64,000 bases of DNA from Plantibacter flavus (GCF_900177615.1 NZ_FXAP01000004.1:186001-250000), one strand, 5' to 3'; positions 8,190 to 16,590 are shown, counted from the stretch's first letter. Notes: generated by a model not told the origin, from the sequence alone. Made by a program: numbers and translations.

Positions 8190-9251
8190 TCAGAAGCCGA
8201 GCGTCGTGGACGTGACGACACTGAGGAGGAGCGGAGCCACACCGACGAGGAGGAAGGCCGGCAGGATGCAGACCCCGAGCGGGATCATGAGGCGGGTCGC
8301 GAGGATCGCGGCAGCCCGCTCGCCGTCGGACCGCGCCTGGTCACGCTGCTGCTCCGCTTCACTGCGCAGCAGCTCGCCGGCGGGGATGCCCGCCCTGGCC
8401 GACAGAGCGAGGACGCCCGTGATCGTGGCACCGTCGTAGGGGACGGCGAACCGCTCGCACGCCTCCTCGACGATCGATCGGGCCGTCGGCGCCGCTCCCC
8501 CACCCGCCATCGCCACCGCGACCAGGTCGAGCGACAACCCCGGTGCGGGGTCGCGCCTGGCCGCCCGTGCGCTGAGTGCCGAACTCCAGCGCGCACCGAC
8601 GATGAGGAACGCCACGCCGGCCGCGAGACAGCAGAGCCCAGGAGGTGTCGCGAAGAGCGTCCGCAGCGTGTCGAAACCGAGGGCCATCCCGAGGAGGACG
8701 GCGACGAGCGGCAACCAGAGCACCAGCCTCGCCGTCGCGGACGGTCCGGCGAGCGCCGTGCCGACGTCGCGACCGATGCGGTCCAACTCGCGCAGTGACC
8801 CGGCGAGGTCGCGCAGACAGACGCCGAGTGGCGCGCCGGTGATCGCAGCGACCTGCCAAGCGGCGGCCAGGCCCGCCCAGGCCGTCCGGGCGCCCGCACC
8901 GGTCTCCTGATCAGCGATGACGGCGATCGCCGCCGGCAGGTCGCCGCCATGCGCTGCAGCATCGGCCACCGCGGACAGCACCGCCGCGTCGGACCGATGA
9001 TCGCTCGTCGGGCCGGCTTCGTCGTCCGGTTCATCCGTCGCGAGGCCGTCGGGCACCGCTGCTGATGGTGTCCGCGCATCGGCGTCCGCTTCCAGGGCCA
9101 GATGCCTCCAGGCGCTGCCGGGCGCGACGCCGGCACCCAGCAGCACGGCCAGGCGACGGGTGGTGCGCGCCACACGAGCGGGACCGTCATCGTCCGGCGG
9201 GGCCGCGCCGGGAAGCACCGCGAGCACCCGCCGCAGGACGCGTGACGACAT
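8190..9251 (-). CDS. Tad pilus inner-membrane platform, type II secretion F-domain protein
   Basis: 353 aa, starting at an ATG that shares one base with the tadA stop (TGATG). Two F-domain-like helical segments are visible: one around GAGVAPGSAWRHLAL to LRELDRIGRDVGTALAG, and a second from LSLDLVAVAMAGGGAAP to GIPAGELLRSEAEQ. They are separated by two hydrophobic helices, and a C-terminal hydrophobic segment (LMIPLGVCILPAFLLVGVAP) ends the protein. Many actinobacteria encode TadB and TadC separately; here both halves seem to be in one protein, which is an inference from length and duplicated architecture. It forms the platform on which TadA acts. Confidence 0.85.
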   Translation of the reverse strand: MSSRVLRRVLAVLPGAAPPDDDGPARVARTTRRLAVLLGAGVAPGSAWRHLALEADADARTPSAAVPDGLATDEPDDEAGPTSDHRSDAAVLSAVADAAAHGGDLPAAIAVIADQETGAGARTAWAGLAAAWQVAAITGAPLGVCLRDLAGSLRELDRIGRDVGTALAGPSATARLVLWLPLVAVLLGMALGFDTLRTLFATPPGLCCLAAGVAFLIVGARWSSALSARAARRDPAPGLSLDLVAVAMAGGGAAPTARSIVEEACERFAVPYDGATITGVLALSARAGIPAGELLRSEAEQQRDQARSDGERAAAILATRLMIPLGVCILPAFLLVGVAPLLLSVVTSTTLGF

Positions 9252-10285
9252 CACGGCAACTCCTCGACGGAGAGGCGGTCGTGTTCGTCGATCAGGAGAC
9301 GGCCGACGGCGACCACCTGCCGGCCGACAGGAAGTCGCGCCAGATGCACGATGAGTCCGATCGCGCTCGTCGCCTGACGCGCGACGGCCTCCTGACTCAT
9401 TCCGGCGAGCGCACCGAGCGCCTCCAAGCGGGCGGGCACGTCGGTCACGGAGTTCGCATGGAGGGTGCCGGCACCACCGTCGTGCCCGGTGTTGAGCGCC
9501 GACAGCAGCTCGCGCACTTCGGGCCCCCGGCACTCGCCGAGCACGAGCCGGTCGGGGCGCATGCGGAGGGCCTCGCGGAGGAGGCGTTCGAGGTCGATGC
9601 CGCCGGCACCCTCCAGGTTGGCCTGGCGCGACTGGAGTGCGACGACATGCGGGTGGAGGATCCGCAGCTCGGCGACGTCCTCGATCACGACGAGCCGCTC
9701 GGCGGGTGAGGCGAGACCGAGCAGGGCGCCGAGCAGCGTCGTCTTCCCGGAGCCACCCGCGCCCGTGATGAGGATGTTCGTCCGGGCGGCGACGGCGTCG
9801 CGCAGCAGCTCGGCGACCGTCGCCGGGAACATCCCGGCGGCCTGGAGCGCATCGAACCCCAGCGCTTCGTCCCGCGGTACCCGGATGGACAGGAGCGTCC
9901 CTCGCGTCGACACCGGCGGGAGGACCACGTGGACCCGCACGCCGTCCTGCAGACGCACATCGACGCACGGGGTCGCCTCGTCGACGTGCCGCCCGCCCCT
10001 CGCCACCAGGCGCACCGCGAGCGCGCGGATGGTCGCCTCATCGGAGCGCCACCCCGCCTCACGGACGAGCCCGGCACCGTGGTCGAGCCAGAGGCCGGAC
10101 GAACCGTTGACGAAGAGGTCGGTGACCCCCGGATCGGCGAGGTAGGGAGCAAGAGCCCCGAAGTCGGCGAGCGCCGTGACTCCGCGCGACTCGCCCGCAC
10201 GCGCGGGTTCGGTGTCGGCCTCCGCTCCCGGCGGATCAGGAGGGGTGGCCTCGGGCGGGACGGAGACGACGAAGCGATCGGACAT
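9251..10285 (-). CDS. tadA: Tad/secretion ATPase TadA
   Basis: 344 aa, starting at ATG 10285 (MSDRFVVSVPPEA). It is a hexameric ATPase that powers Tad pilus assembly. Walker A is GAGGSGKTT, the Asp box is VVIEDVAEL, and Walker B lies in RPDRLVLGECRGPEV; TLHANSVTDVPARLEAL is the His box. The N-terminal Pro-rich region is short. The frame stays open 21 codons upstream but without family resemblance. It is the first tad gene here, and no TadZ/Ssd-type gene is present before it; a LacI gene occupies that place. It is coupled to the F-domain gene by the overlapping TGATG. Confidence 0.92.
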   Translation of the reverse strand: MSDRFVVSVPPEATPPDPPGAEADTEPARAGESRGVTALADFGALAPYLADPGVTDLFVNGSSGLWLDHGAGLVREAGWRSDEATIRALAVRLVARGGRHVDEATPCVDVRLQDGVRVHVVLPPVSTRGTLLSIRVPRDEALGFDALQAAGMFPATVAELLRDAVAARTNILITGAGGSGKTTLLGALLGLASPAERLVVIEDVAELRILHPHVVALQSRQANLEGAGGIDLERLLREALRMRPDRLVLGECRGPEVRELLSALNTGHDGGAGTLHANSVTDVPARLEALGALAGMSQEAVARQATSAIGLIVHLARLPVGRQVVAVGRLLIDEHDRLSVEELP

Positions 10286-10396
10286 GCGCCGAGCGTAGAA
10301 GGGCCGGGTCGAGCCCCGAGGTGCGGGGCCCGGATCCCACGATCTCACGCAGAGGGCCCCGGTTGTGGAGCGGTGTCAGGCGGACGTCGACCCGCC

Positions 10397-11476
10397 TCAG
10401 CGGCCGATCGTCGAGGCGCGGATGACGAGGTCCGCGCCGATCACCGGGGCGGGTGCCACCGTCCGGCCCTCGATCCGAGCGAGCAGCTGCTCCGCACCAG
10501 CGCGACCGAGCGCCTCGCCGGGCAACCGCACACTCGTCAACGGCGGGTCGCTCACCACCGACGACGCCAGATCGTCGAACCCGACCACCGCGAGCTCACC
10601 CGGCACCGGCATGCCCATCGCCCGCGCCGACTGCAGCACCCCGTACGCGTGTGTGTCGGTCGCGCAGACCAGCGCGGTCACCCCGGCGTCGCGCCACCGC
10701 GGCCAGCTGTCGACGAACGCCGCGGCCGCCGCTTCGAGGTCGATGATGCTCTCCGCTCGATCGTCCGCGTGCACCCGCATCCCGCGCACGGCGGCCTCAC
10801 GCTCGAGCAGCAGTCGACGCAGGAGGAACGTGTCCGTCGCCGTCCGCCCACCGAGGTACCCGAGCTGCCGGTGACCGAGGACGTGGAGGTGGTCGAGGAG
10901 TGCCCGGACACCGCCGAGGAGGTCGAAGTCGACGGAGACGGCGCGTCGGTCGGCGGCGACGGCACCGGACGAGGCCTCCGCCGTCGTCGTCGGGAGGCGG
11001 GGTGCGTCGAGCAACACGAGCGCGGTGTCGAGCCGGAGCTCATCGAGGAAGGCCTCGCTCGGCGCGTCGACCACGACCCCGGCCGGTCGGAGGGCCGCGA
11101 GTCGGCCGAGCGCCGCCGCCGTGGGCACGTCGCCCTCCCCGGTCACCGACACGAGCAGCTGGTACGCGTCGCCGAGGCCGGCCCTGAGCCCCCGGATCAC
11201 CGCACCGAAGTAGGGGTTCGACGCATCCGGTGTCACGAAGACGACCAGGTTGCTCGACCCGCTCGCGAGCGCCCGCGCGGCGTGGTCGGCGACGTAGCCG
11301 AGCTCGGCGATCGCCTGGCGCACCCGTTCGGCGTTCTGTGCCGAGACATGCCCTGCATCCTTGCCGTTGGCGACGAGCGACACGGTCGCGACCGACGTCC
11401 CGGCTCGCTCCGCCACCATCGCCGCGGTGACGCGACGGGCGGCGCATGGCTGGGGATCGTTCGGTTCGAGGGGCAC
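10397..11476 (-). CDS. LacI-family repressor of the nucleoside operon
   Basis: 359 aa from the GTG at 11476, which leaves about 16 residues before the helix-turn-helix VTAAMVAERAGTSVATVSLVANG. The hinge is ELGYVADHAARALASG, and the periplasmic-binding-like sugar domain follows (ASNPYFGAVIRGL ... VVGFDDLASSVVSDPPLTSV). It lies divergent from the nucleoside hydrolase-MFS-ribokinase operon and almost certainly represses it through the two AAGCGCTT palindromes in the shared 150-bp region. The effector is probably ribose or a ribonucleoside. The sequence beyond the start stays open far upstream but is not protein-like. Confidence 0.92.
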   Translation of the reverse strand: MPLEPNDPQPCAARRVTAAMVAERAGTSVATVSLVANGKDAGHVSAQNAERVRQAIAELGYVADHAARALASGSSNLVVFVTPDASNPYFGAVIRGLRAGLGDAYQLLVSVTGEGDVPTAAALGRLAALRPAGVVVDAPSEAFLDELRLDTALVLLDAPRLPTTTAEASSGAVAADRRAVSVDFDLLGGVRALLDHLHVLGHRQLGYLGGRTATDTFLLRRLLLEREAAVRGMRVHADDRAESIIDLEAAAAAFVDSWPRWRDAGVTALVCATDTHAYGVLQSARAMGMPVPGELAVVGFDDLASSVVSDPPLTSVRLPGEALGRAGAEQLLARIEGRTVAPAPVIGADLVIRASTIGR

Positions 11477-11535
11477 TCGTCGATCGTATCGGGGCCGCGG
11501 AACCCTGGGCCGAATGACCCGGTTTGGCGAACCTA

Positions 11536-11577
11536 AAGCGCTTGACATAGGCTGCTCCCGGCGGACCTGAAGCGCTT
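11536..11577 (+). promoter_or_regulatory. Paired LacI operators and -35 box of the nucleoside operon
   Basis: Two perfect palindromes AAGCGCTT at 11536-11543 and 11570-11577 lie 34 bp apart centre to centre (about three helical turns). The first overlaps a consensus TTGACA (11542-11547). They sit 50-90 bp upstream of the nucleoside hydrolase start and 60-100 bp from the divergent lacI start. A central CG flanked by A/T arms is the LacI-family operator pattern, so binding here would block the promoter directly. Confidence 0.7.
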
Positions 11578-11626
11578 TACGTGCCGTGTCGCCCGCTTCC
11601 CCAGCACCCCAACGATGTGGAGAACC

Positions 11627-12574
11627 ATGCCCCGCAAGATCATCCTCGACTGCGACCCAGGCCACGACGACGCGATCGCGATCCTCCTGGCACACGGCAA
11701 CCCCGAGATCGAGCTGCTCGCCGTCACGACCGTCGTCGGCAACCAGACGCTCCCGAAGGTCACCCGGAACGCCCTCGCCGTCGCCCGCATCGCCGGGATC
11801 ACCGACGTGCCGTTCGCCGCCGGTGCCGACCGCCCGCTCGTGCGCCCGCTCGAGAACGCGCCGGACATCCACGGCGAATCGGGTATGGACGGCCCCGTCC
11901 TCCCCGAACCGGCGATCGCCCTCGACGACCGGCACGCCATCGACCTCATCATCGACCTCGTCATGTCGCACGAACCGGGCGAGATCACCCTCGTCCCGAC
12001 CGGCGGCCTGACGAACATCGCCCTCGCGGCCCGCAAGGAGCCGCGCATCGTGGAGCGCGTCAAGGAGGTCGTCCTCATGGGCGGCGGTTACCACGTCGGC
12101 AACTGGTCGGCGGTGGCCGAGTTCAACATCAAGATCGACCCCGAGGCCGCGCACATCGTCTTCAACGAGAGCTGGCCCGTCGTCATGGTCGGCCTCGACC
12201 TCACCCACCAGGCCCTCGCCACCCCGGAGGTCGTCGAGCGGATCGCCGCGATCGGCACCGGCCCGGCACGCTTCGTCGAGGAGCTGCTCGAGTTCTTCGG
12301 CACCACCTACAAGGACGCGCAGGGCTTCGACAGCCCGCCCGTGCACGACCCGTGCGCGGTCGCCTACGTGATCGACCCGACGATCGTGCGGACCGTCAAG
12401 GTGCCGATCGACATCGAACTCACGGGCACGCTCACCCTCGGCATGACGGTCGCCGACTTCCGCAGCCCGGCTCCGGACGACTGCAGCACCTGGGCCGCGA
12501 CCGAACTCGACCACGCACGCTTCTGGGGCCTCGTCACCGACGCCCTCGAGAACATCGGGGAGATCGAGCTGTGA
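11627..12574 (+). CDS. Nucleoside hydrolase (IUNH family)
   Basis: 315 aa from ATG 11627 (MPRKIILDCDPGHDDA), preceded by GGAG 4-5 bp upstream. It hydrolyses the N-glycosidic bond of nucleosides, giving base plus ribose. The N-terminal DCDPGHDDA supplies the calcium-binding aspartates, MGGGYHVGNWSAVAEFNIKID is the family's substrate/metal segment, and VHDPCAVAY carries the C-terminal metal-binding Asp. Together with the MFS transporter (GTGA overlap) and ribokinase it forms a ribonucleoside uptake-and-cleavage operon. Base specificity cannot be read from the sequence. Confidence 0.94.
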   Translation: MPRKIILDCDPGHDDAIAILLAHGNPEIELLAVTTVVGNQTLPKVTRNALAVARIAGITDVPFAAGADRPLVRPLENAPDIHGESGMDGPVLPEPAIALDDRHAIDLIIDLVMSHEPGEITLVPTGGLTNIALAARKEPRIVERVKEVVLMGGGYHVGNWSAVAEFNIKIDPEAAHIVFNESWPVVMVGLDLTHQALATPEVVERIAAIGTGPARFVEELLEFFGTTYKDAQGFDSPPVHDPCAVAYVIDPTIVRTVKVPIDIELTGTLTLGMTVADFRSPAPDDCSTWAATELDHARFWGLVTDALENIGEIEL

Positions 12575-14007
12575 GCGACCTCCTGAACTCCACGAAGCCC
12601 GCCGTCCGCATCGGCGCCCTCATGACGGCGTTGCTCGCCGCGTGCATCGCGTTCCAGTTGAACGCCAGCATGCTGAGCCCCGCGCTCGTCAGCATGGCGC
12701 GCGAACTGCAGACCGACGACGCCACCATCGGCCTGTCGCAGACCATGTTCTTCACCACGGCGGCGCTGTTCTCCGTTTTCCTCCCCCGCCTCAGCGACAT
12801 CGTCGGCCGGAAGCGTGTCCTGACCGGGATGCTCGTCGTCATGCTCGTCGGCACCGTCGTCGCGGCCCTCGCCGTGAACGTCGAGATGTTGTTCGTCGGC
12901 CGCATCATCCAGGGCGTGTCCGGGCCGGTCGTGCCCATCACCCTGCTCATGCTGCGCGCCGAGGTCACCGACCCGAAGCGGTACGGCGCCATGATGGGGC
13001 TCATCACCGCGGTCAACGGCGGCATCGCCGGGATCGACGCCCTCGCCGGCGGCTGGCTCGTCACGAACCACGGCTTCCGGTCCGTCTTCTGGACCATGGC
13101 CGTCGTCGCAGCCGTCGCGATCGTCTTCGTCGTCCTGTGGGCCGCGAACTCGCAGCCCTCGAAGGGCACGAGGATGGACTGGTGGGGCGTGCTCCCGCTC
13201 GTCGTGTCGATCGCCGCACTGCTCACCGCGTTCAACGAGGCCGGCAAGCTCGCGGCGGCGAACTGGTTGCTCGTCGGTGGGTTCATCGTGGTCGCCCTCG
13301 TCGCCTTCGGGATCTTCTGGACCGTGGAGAACCGGGTCGCCGAACCGCTGGTCGCCACGAGACACCTCCGCCAGCGCAGCACCTGGGCGCTCCTGCTCAC
13401 GACGCTGCTCACCATGACCGGGGTCTTCGCCGTCGCCAACGGCCTCGTCACCTCGATCGCCCAGAACGTCGACGCAGGCTTCAGCATGGAGGCCGACCTC
13501 GCCTCCCTCGCGTTCCTGACGCCGTACGCCCTCGTCGGCTGGCTCGTCGGCCCGTTCGCCGGTCGTCTCGCGCCCACGCTCGGCTACCTGAACGTGCTCC
13601 GCATCGGCCTCATCGGCAGCATCGTCTCGATCGTCATCATGGCGCTCGTCGGCGTGCACTCGCTCCCCGTCCTCATCGCGACGACCGTCCTCATCGGTGC
13701 GACCTACGCGGGCATCGGCAACATCATGCTCAACGGGCTGGGCATCGTCCTGTCGCCGAAGGAGAACCCGGGCTTCCTGCCCGGACTGAACGCGGGCGCC
13801 TTCAACCTGGGTGCCGGCCTCAGCTTCGTCGTCCTCCCCGCCGTCCAGATCGCCGTCGCGCCCGCCGGAGGGACGTCGACGGCCGGGTACACGAGTGCCA
13901 TGCTGGTCGGCGCGGGCATCACCGCGGTCGCCCTGCTGGTGTCGTTCCTCATCCCGAAGCCCGCGGGCGCCGAGGTCCGTCCGGCCGAGACCGCCTCGGC
14001 AGCCTAG
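12571..14007 (+). CDS. MFS transporter, probable nucleoside permease
   Basis: 478 aa from a GTG that overlaps the hydrolase stop (GTGA). It has the 14-helix DHA2-like pattern: first helix IGALMTALLAACIAFQLNAS, motif A-like SDIVGRKRVLTGM, and GRIIQGVSGPVVPITLLM for helix 4-5, ending in a short Ala/Glu-rich tail. Family members are proton-driven; the substrate is inferred from the neighbours (nucleoside hydrolase, ribokinase) to be ribonucleosides or ribose. The 4-bp coupling and common promoter support this. Confidence 0.88.
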   Translation: MSDLLNSTKPAVRIGALMTALLAACIAFQLNASMLSPALVSMARELQTDDATIGLSQTMFFTTAALFSVFLPRLSDIVGRKRVLTGMLVVMLVGTVVAALAVNVEMLFVGRIIQGVSGPVVPITLLMLRAEVTDPKRYGAMMGLITAVNGGIAGIDALAGGWLVTNHGFRSVFWTMAVVAAVAIVFVVLWAANSQPSKGTRMDWWGVLPLVVSIAALLTAFNEAGKLAAANWLLVGGFIVVALVAFGIFWTVENRVAEPLVATRHLRQRSTWALLLTTLLTMTGVFAVANGLVTSIAQNVDAGFSMEADLASLAFLTPYALVGWLVGPFAGRLAPTLGYLNVLRIGLIGSIVSIVIMALVGVHSLPVLIATTVLIGATYAGIGNIMLNGLGIVLSPKENPGFLPGLNAGAFNLGAGLSFVVLPAVQIAVAPAGGTSTAGYTSAMLVGAGITAVALLVSFLIPKPAGAEVRPAETASAA

Positions 14008-14017
14008 GAAGGTCACC

Positions 14018-14941
14018 ATGCAGAGTCCACGCATCGTCGTCGTCGGGTCCTTGAACGCGGACCTCGTCGTCCGCACAGCACGCTTCCCGCAGCCCGGGGA
14101 GACGCTCACGGGATCCGAACTCGCCGTCATCCCGGGCGGCAAGGGCGCCAACCAGGCGGTCGCCGCGGGCAGACTCGGCGGCGACGTCACCATGGTCGGC
14201 GCGGTCGGCGACGACGCGCACGGGTCCCTCCTGCGCGAGTCGCTCTCGAGCTCCGGTGTCGACGTCACCCGGATCGCCCGACGTGACGACGTCGCGACGG
14301 GCACCGCTGTCATCACCGTCGACGACGCCGGGGAGAACACGATCATCGTGTCGCCCGGGGCGAACGGCACCCTCACGCCGGATCGGATCGGCGAGGCGTG
14401 GACAGCGCTCGACGGTGCCGGCGTCGTCTGCCTGTGCCTCGAGGTGCCCATCGACACCGTGCTCGAGACGGCCCGGCGGGGCGCTGCGGCCGGGGCGCTC
14501 GTGCTCCTCAACCTCTCCCCCTACGGGCCGGTGCCGGAGGAACTCCTGCAGGCGACCGGCGTCCTCCTCGTGAACGAGCACGAGGCGGCCGACCTCGCAA
14601 GGGTCGACCCGGAGGAGGCCGGGTGGGAGGCGACCGCCACGGCGCTGCGCAGCCACGGCATCCGCCGAGCCGTCGTCACGACCGGGGCCGCCGGCAGTGT
14701 CGTGATCGACGGCGAGGCCGACCCGACGTCGGTTCCGTCACCGACGGTGGACGCCGTCGACACCACCGGCTGCGGCGACGCGTTCATGGGTGCCCTCGCG
14801 CTGCGACTCGCTGCCGGCGACGAACTCGTCGACGCGGCTCGATTCGCCTCGACCGTCGGCAGCTACGCGGCGACCGGGGCCGGCGCCCAGGCGTCGTACC
14901 CCGATCAGGAGCAGCTCGCGGCGTTCCTCGAGCAGCGATGA
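14018..14941 (+). CDS. rbsK: Ribokinase
   Basis: 307 aa from ATG 14018, 10 bp after the MFS stop with AGGAAGG upstream. PfkB-family kinase that phosphorylates ribose to ribose 5-phosphate, here the ribose freed by the nucleoside hydrolase. Signatures are GSLNADLVVRTARFPQPGET, the glycine pair region IPGGKGANQAVAAGRLGG, and DTTGCGDAFMGALALRL with the catalytic Asp (GCGDAF). The C-terminal SYAATGAGAQASYP is the usual ribokinase monovalent-cation/ATP region. It is the last gene of the operon, followed 6 bp later by a strong hairpin. Confidence 0.93.
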   Translation: MQSPRIVVVGSLNADLVVRTARFPQPGETLTGSELAVIPGGKGANQAVAAGRLGGDVTMVGAVGDDAHGSLLRESLSSSGVDVTRIARRDDVATGTAVITVDDAGENTIIVSPGANGTLTPDRIGEAWTALDGAGVVCLCLEVPIDTVLETARRGAAAGALVLLNLSPYGPVPEELLQATGVLLVNEHEAADLARVDPEEAGWEATATALRSHGIRRAVVTTGAAGSVVIDGEADPTSVPSPTVDAVDTTGCGDAFMGALALRLAAGDELVDAARFASTVGSYAATGAGAQASYPDQEQLAAFLEQR

Positions 14942-14947
14942 GACACG

Positions 14948-14975
14948 GGGTCCCGCGTGAACCGACGCGGGACCC
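14948..14975. terminator. Terminator between rbsK and the SatD-pair
   Basis: Perfect 11-bp stem GGGTCCCGCGT/ACGCGGGACCC with a 6-nt loop. It lies 6 bp after the ribokinase stop and 9 bp before the stop of the convergent membrane-protein gene, so it can serve both strands. Confidence 0.85.
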
Positions 14976-14984
14976 TGCGGGGCC

Positions 14985-15782
14985 TCACCCGGCCGCGATC
15001 ACCCAGAGGTAGAGCACCGCAGCAGCAGCGATCGCCCAGCTCGTGAAGCTGCCGACGAGGAACTCCTCCGCTTTCCCACCGACACCGCGATCCTCGGAGA
15101 TCTCCGGGAAGCGCACGATGCCCTTGGCCGCGACGAGGGCGGCGATCACCATGCCGGTGCCGCTCAGCGCGAGGACGACGATGAAGACCCGTTCGAGCGG
15201 GCCGATGAGTCGGCCACCGAGCAGCTGCGTCGTCGGACGCCGCGGCGTGGCGCCCTGCTCGACGCTCCCCCACTCGCGACCGCGGATCCTGACCGTCCAG
15301 GCGGAGGCGGGCTTCGCGGCCGGTTGCGGCTCATCGTCCTCACGCGCGCGGCGCAGCGACGCCCGCACGATGAGGTTGCTGCTCCGCGTGAGGAAGACAA
15401 GGATCGACCCGGCTGCGACGGCGAGAGCCAGGGGCACCTCCTGCAGCACGCCGAGGTCGAAGCCCGCGTAGACCCGTGCGGCGGGGCTGTCGGCCGTCCC
15501 GCCCGCCCCGAACACGAGCGTGGACGCGACGACGAGGAGACCGAGCAGGAGCACGGGCCAGAGTCCGCGTGGTCGTGAGGTGTCCGAGGACGGCATGGCC
15601 ACGATCCATCCGAGGGCGACGATGGCTGTCAGTGTCGGCCACCACCAGTCGAGCCCGAGGCCCAGCACGGCGAACAGCCAGACGACCAGCAGCCCGATCG
15701 CCGGCGACCAGCGCGGGCCCCGGATCAGTCCACGACAGATGTCGGCGACCCCGATCATGAGCAACAGGACGGCCGTGATCAT
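14985..15782 (-). CDS. Unknown multi-pass membrane protein, SatD partner
   Basis: 265 aa from the ATG at 15782 that overlaps the satD stop by ATGA. About six hydrophobic segments are visible (MITAVLLLMIGVADI; IGLLVVWLFAVLGLGL; LTAIVALGWIVA; LWPVLLLGLLVVASTLVFG; VFIVVLALSGTGMVIAALVA; SWAIAAAAVLYLWVIAAG), with a charged cytoplasmic stretch (RRAREDDEPQ) in the middle. I do not recognise the family. The tight coupling to a SatD-type DNA-binding protein suggests they act together. It converges with ribokinase. Confidence 0.75.
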   Translation of the reverse strand: MITAVLLLMIGVADICRGLIRGPRWSPAIGLLVVWLFAVLGLGLDWWWPTLTAIVALGWIVAMPSSDTSRPRGLWPVLLLGLLVVASTLVFGAGGTADSPAARVYAGFDLGVLQEVPLALAVAAGSILVFLTRSSNLIVRASLRRAREDDEPQPAAKPASAWTVRIRGREWGSVEQGATPRRPTTQLLGGRLIGPLERVFIVVLALSGTGMVIAALVAAKGIVRFPEISEDRGVGGKAEEFLVGSFTSWAIAAAAVLYLWVIAAG

Positions 15783-16423
15783 CGAGTCGGCGCTCCGGCG
15801 AGCAGGTCGAGGGCCGAGACGAGCGCGGCGCCGCCCGATCGTTGTAGGTTCTGCGACACCGCGGACTGGGAGATACCGACCTCGAGGGCCATCGACTCCT
15901 GCGAGCGGCCGAGGAGCGCACCCGCGGCGAGCTGTCGCTGCCGGGGGTTCCGCATCTGATCGATCGTGTGGTCGCGCAGGGTGAGGAGTGCGTTCACGAT
16001 GGCGTCTCCGTCCTGGGGCGATTCGCCCTCGAACCACGATCGCAGGTACGGCTGACGTTTGTCCTCCCGCCGATGCGCCTCGTCGATGGCGGCTCGGGCC
16101 CGCCACCAGGCGGAACCGTCCTGGATGATGGCGTCCTGCCCGGCATCGATGTCCGTGACCTCGCCCCAGCCGAGGCCGAACCGGCAGTCGACCCCGGCGG
16201 GGAACAGGAGTCGCGCGAGGGTGGTGGCACGCAGCGCGGTCGCGACGTCCGCGTACACGACCTGGAACTCGTCGCCGACCGTCGGACGCAGCGGCTGCTC
16301 GGCGGGCCACGTGGCCTCCACCTGGAGGAAGACGTCCTGGATCGTGCGTTGAGCGCGGGTGCGATCGTCGAGACGGCGGGAACCGACGATGTCGACGACG
16401 ACGGCCAGGAGGAGATCGGTCAT
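15779..16423 (-). CDS. SatD-family protein
   Basis: 214 aa. It begins MTDLLLAVVVDIVGSRRLDDR and has PTVGDEFQVVYADVATAL, the hallmark of SatD proteins, followed by FGLGWGEVTDIDAGQDAIIQDGSAWW and a C-terminal helix-turn-helix (SQESMALEVGISQSAVSQNL). SatD proteins were named from a streptococcal acid-tolerance operon, and their biochemical role is not settled. The N-terminal fold resembles nucleotide-cyclase-like domains in my reading of D-I-V-G-S and G-D-E-F, but that is an inference. The gene precedes the unknown membrane gene with a 4-bp overlap, and an inverted repeat lies just upstream. Confidence 0.85.
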   Translation of the reverse strand: MTDLLLAVVVDIVGSRRLDDRTRAQRTIQDVFLQVEATWPAEQPLRPTVGDEFQVVYADVATALRATTLARLLFPAGVDCRFGLGWGEVTDIDAGQDAIIQDGSAWWRARAAIDEAHRREDKRQPYLRSWFEGESPQDGDAIVNALLTLRDHTIDQMRNPRQRQLAAGALLGRSQESMALEVGISQSAVSQNLQRSGGAALVSALDLLAGAPTR

Positions 16424-16441
16424 CTCAGAAGCATAGAGCTG

Positions 16442-16458
16442 ATAGTGGCAGAACTATA
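16442..16458 (-). promoter_or_regulatory. Candidate satD promoter/operator
   Basis: The inverted repeat ATAGT-N6-ACTAT (16442-16457) lies about 20 bp upstream of the satD start and overlaps a -10-like TATAGT on the minus strand. This is the only A+T-rich patch in the area. Because SatD carries a helix-turn-helix, autoregulation through this repeat is plausible but unproven. Confidence 0.35.
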
Positions 16459-16504
16459 AGCAATATTCGAATACTGTCCGGCCGCCACCTGCAGCCGGCA
16501 CCGG

Positions 16505-16590
16505 AGACAGAAGAAGGCGGCACCCATTGGGGGGAATGGGTGCCGCCTCTACAGTGCCGGATTGGGGGGAATCGCTGGCACTGCATGCAC
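16505..16590 (-). ncRNA. 6C small RNA
   Basis: Read on the minus strand, two consecutive hairpins each present a loop of exactly six cytosines. The first (16583-16552) has stem CAGTGCC/GGCACTG with inner GATT/AATC around CCCCCC at 16569-16564. The second (16547-16516) has a perfect 13-bp stem GGCGGCACCCATT/AATGGGTGCCGCC around CCCCCC at 16534-16529 and is followed by T-rich TTCTTCTGTC, so it doubles as terminator. This is the defining pattern of the actinobacterial 6C RNA. In Mycobacterium the homologue (B11) also lies between the tad genes and acs. Transcript ends are approximate. Targets in mycobacteria are mRNAs paired through the C-rich loops; none is assigned here. Confidence 0.9.

Noticed and set aside
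12364-14511. 715-codon minus-strand frame opposite the MFS and ribokinase genes
   Set aside because: It spans two real genes in antisense, with Asp/His/Arg-rich low complexity and no domain.
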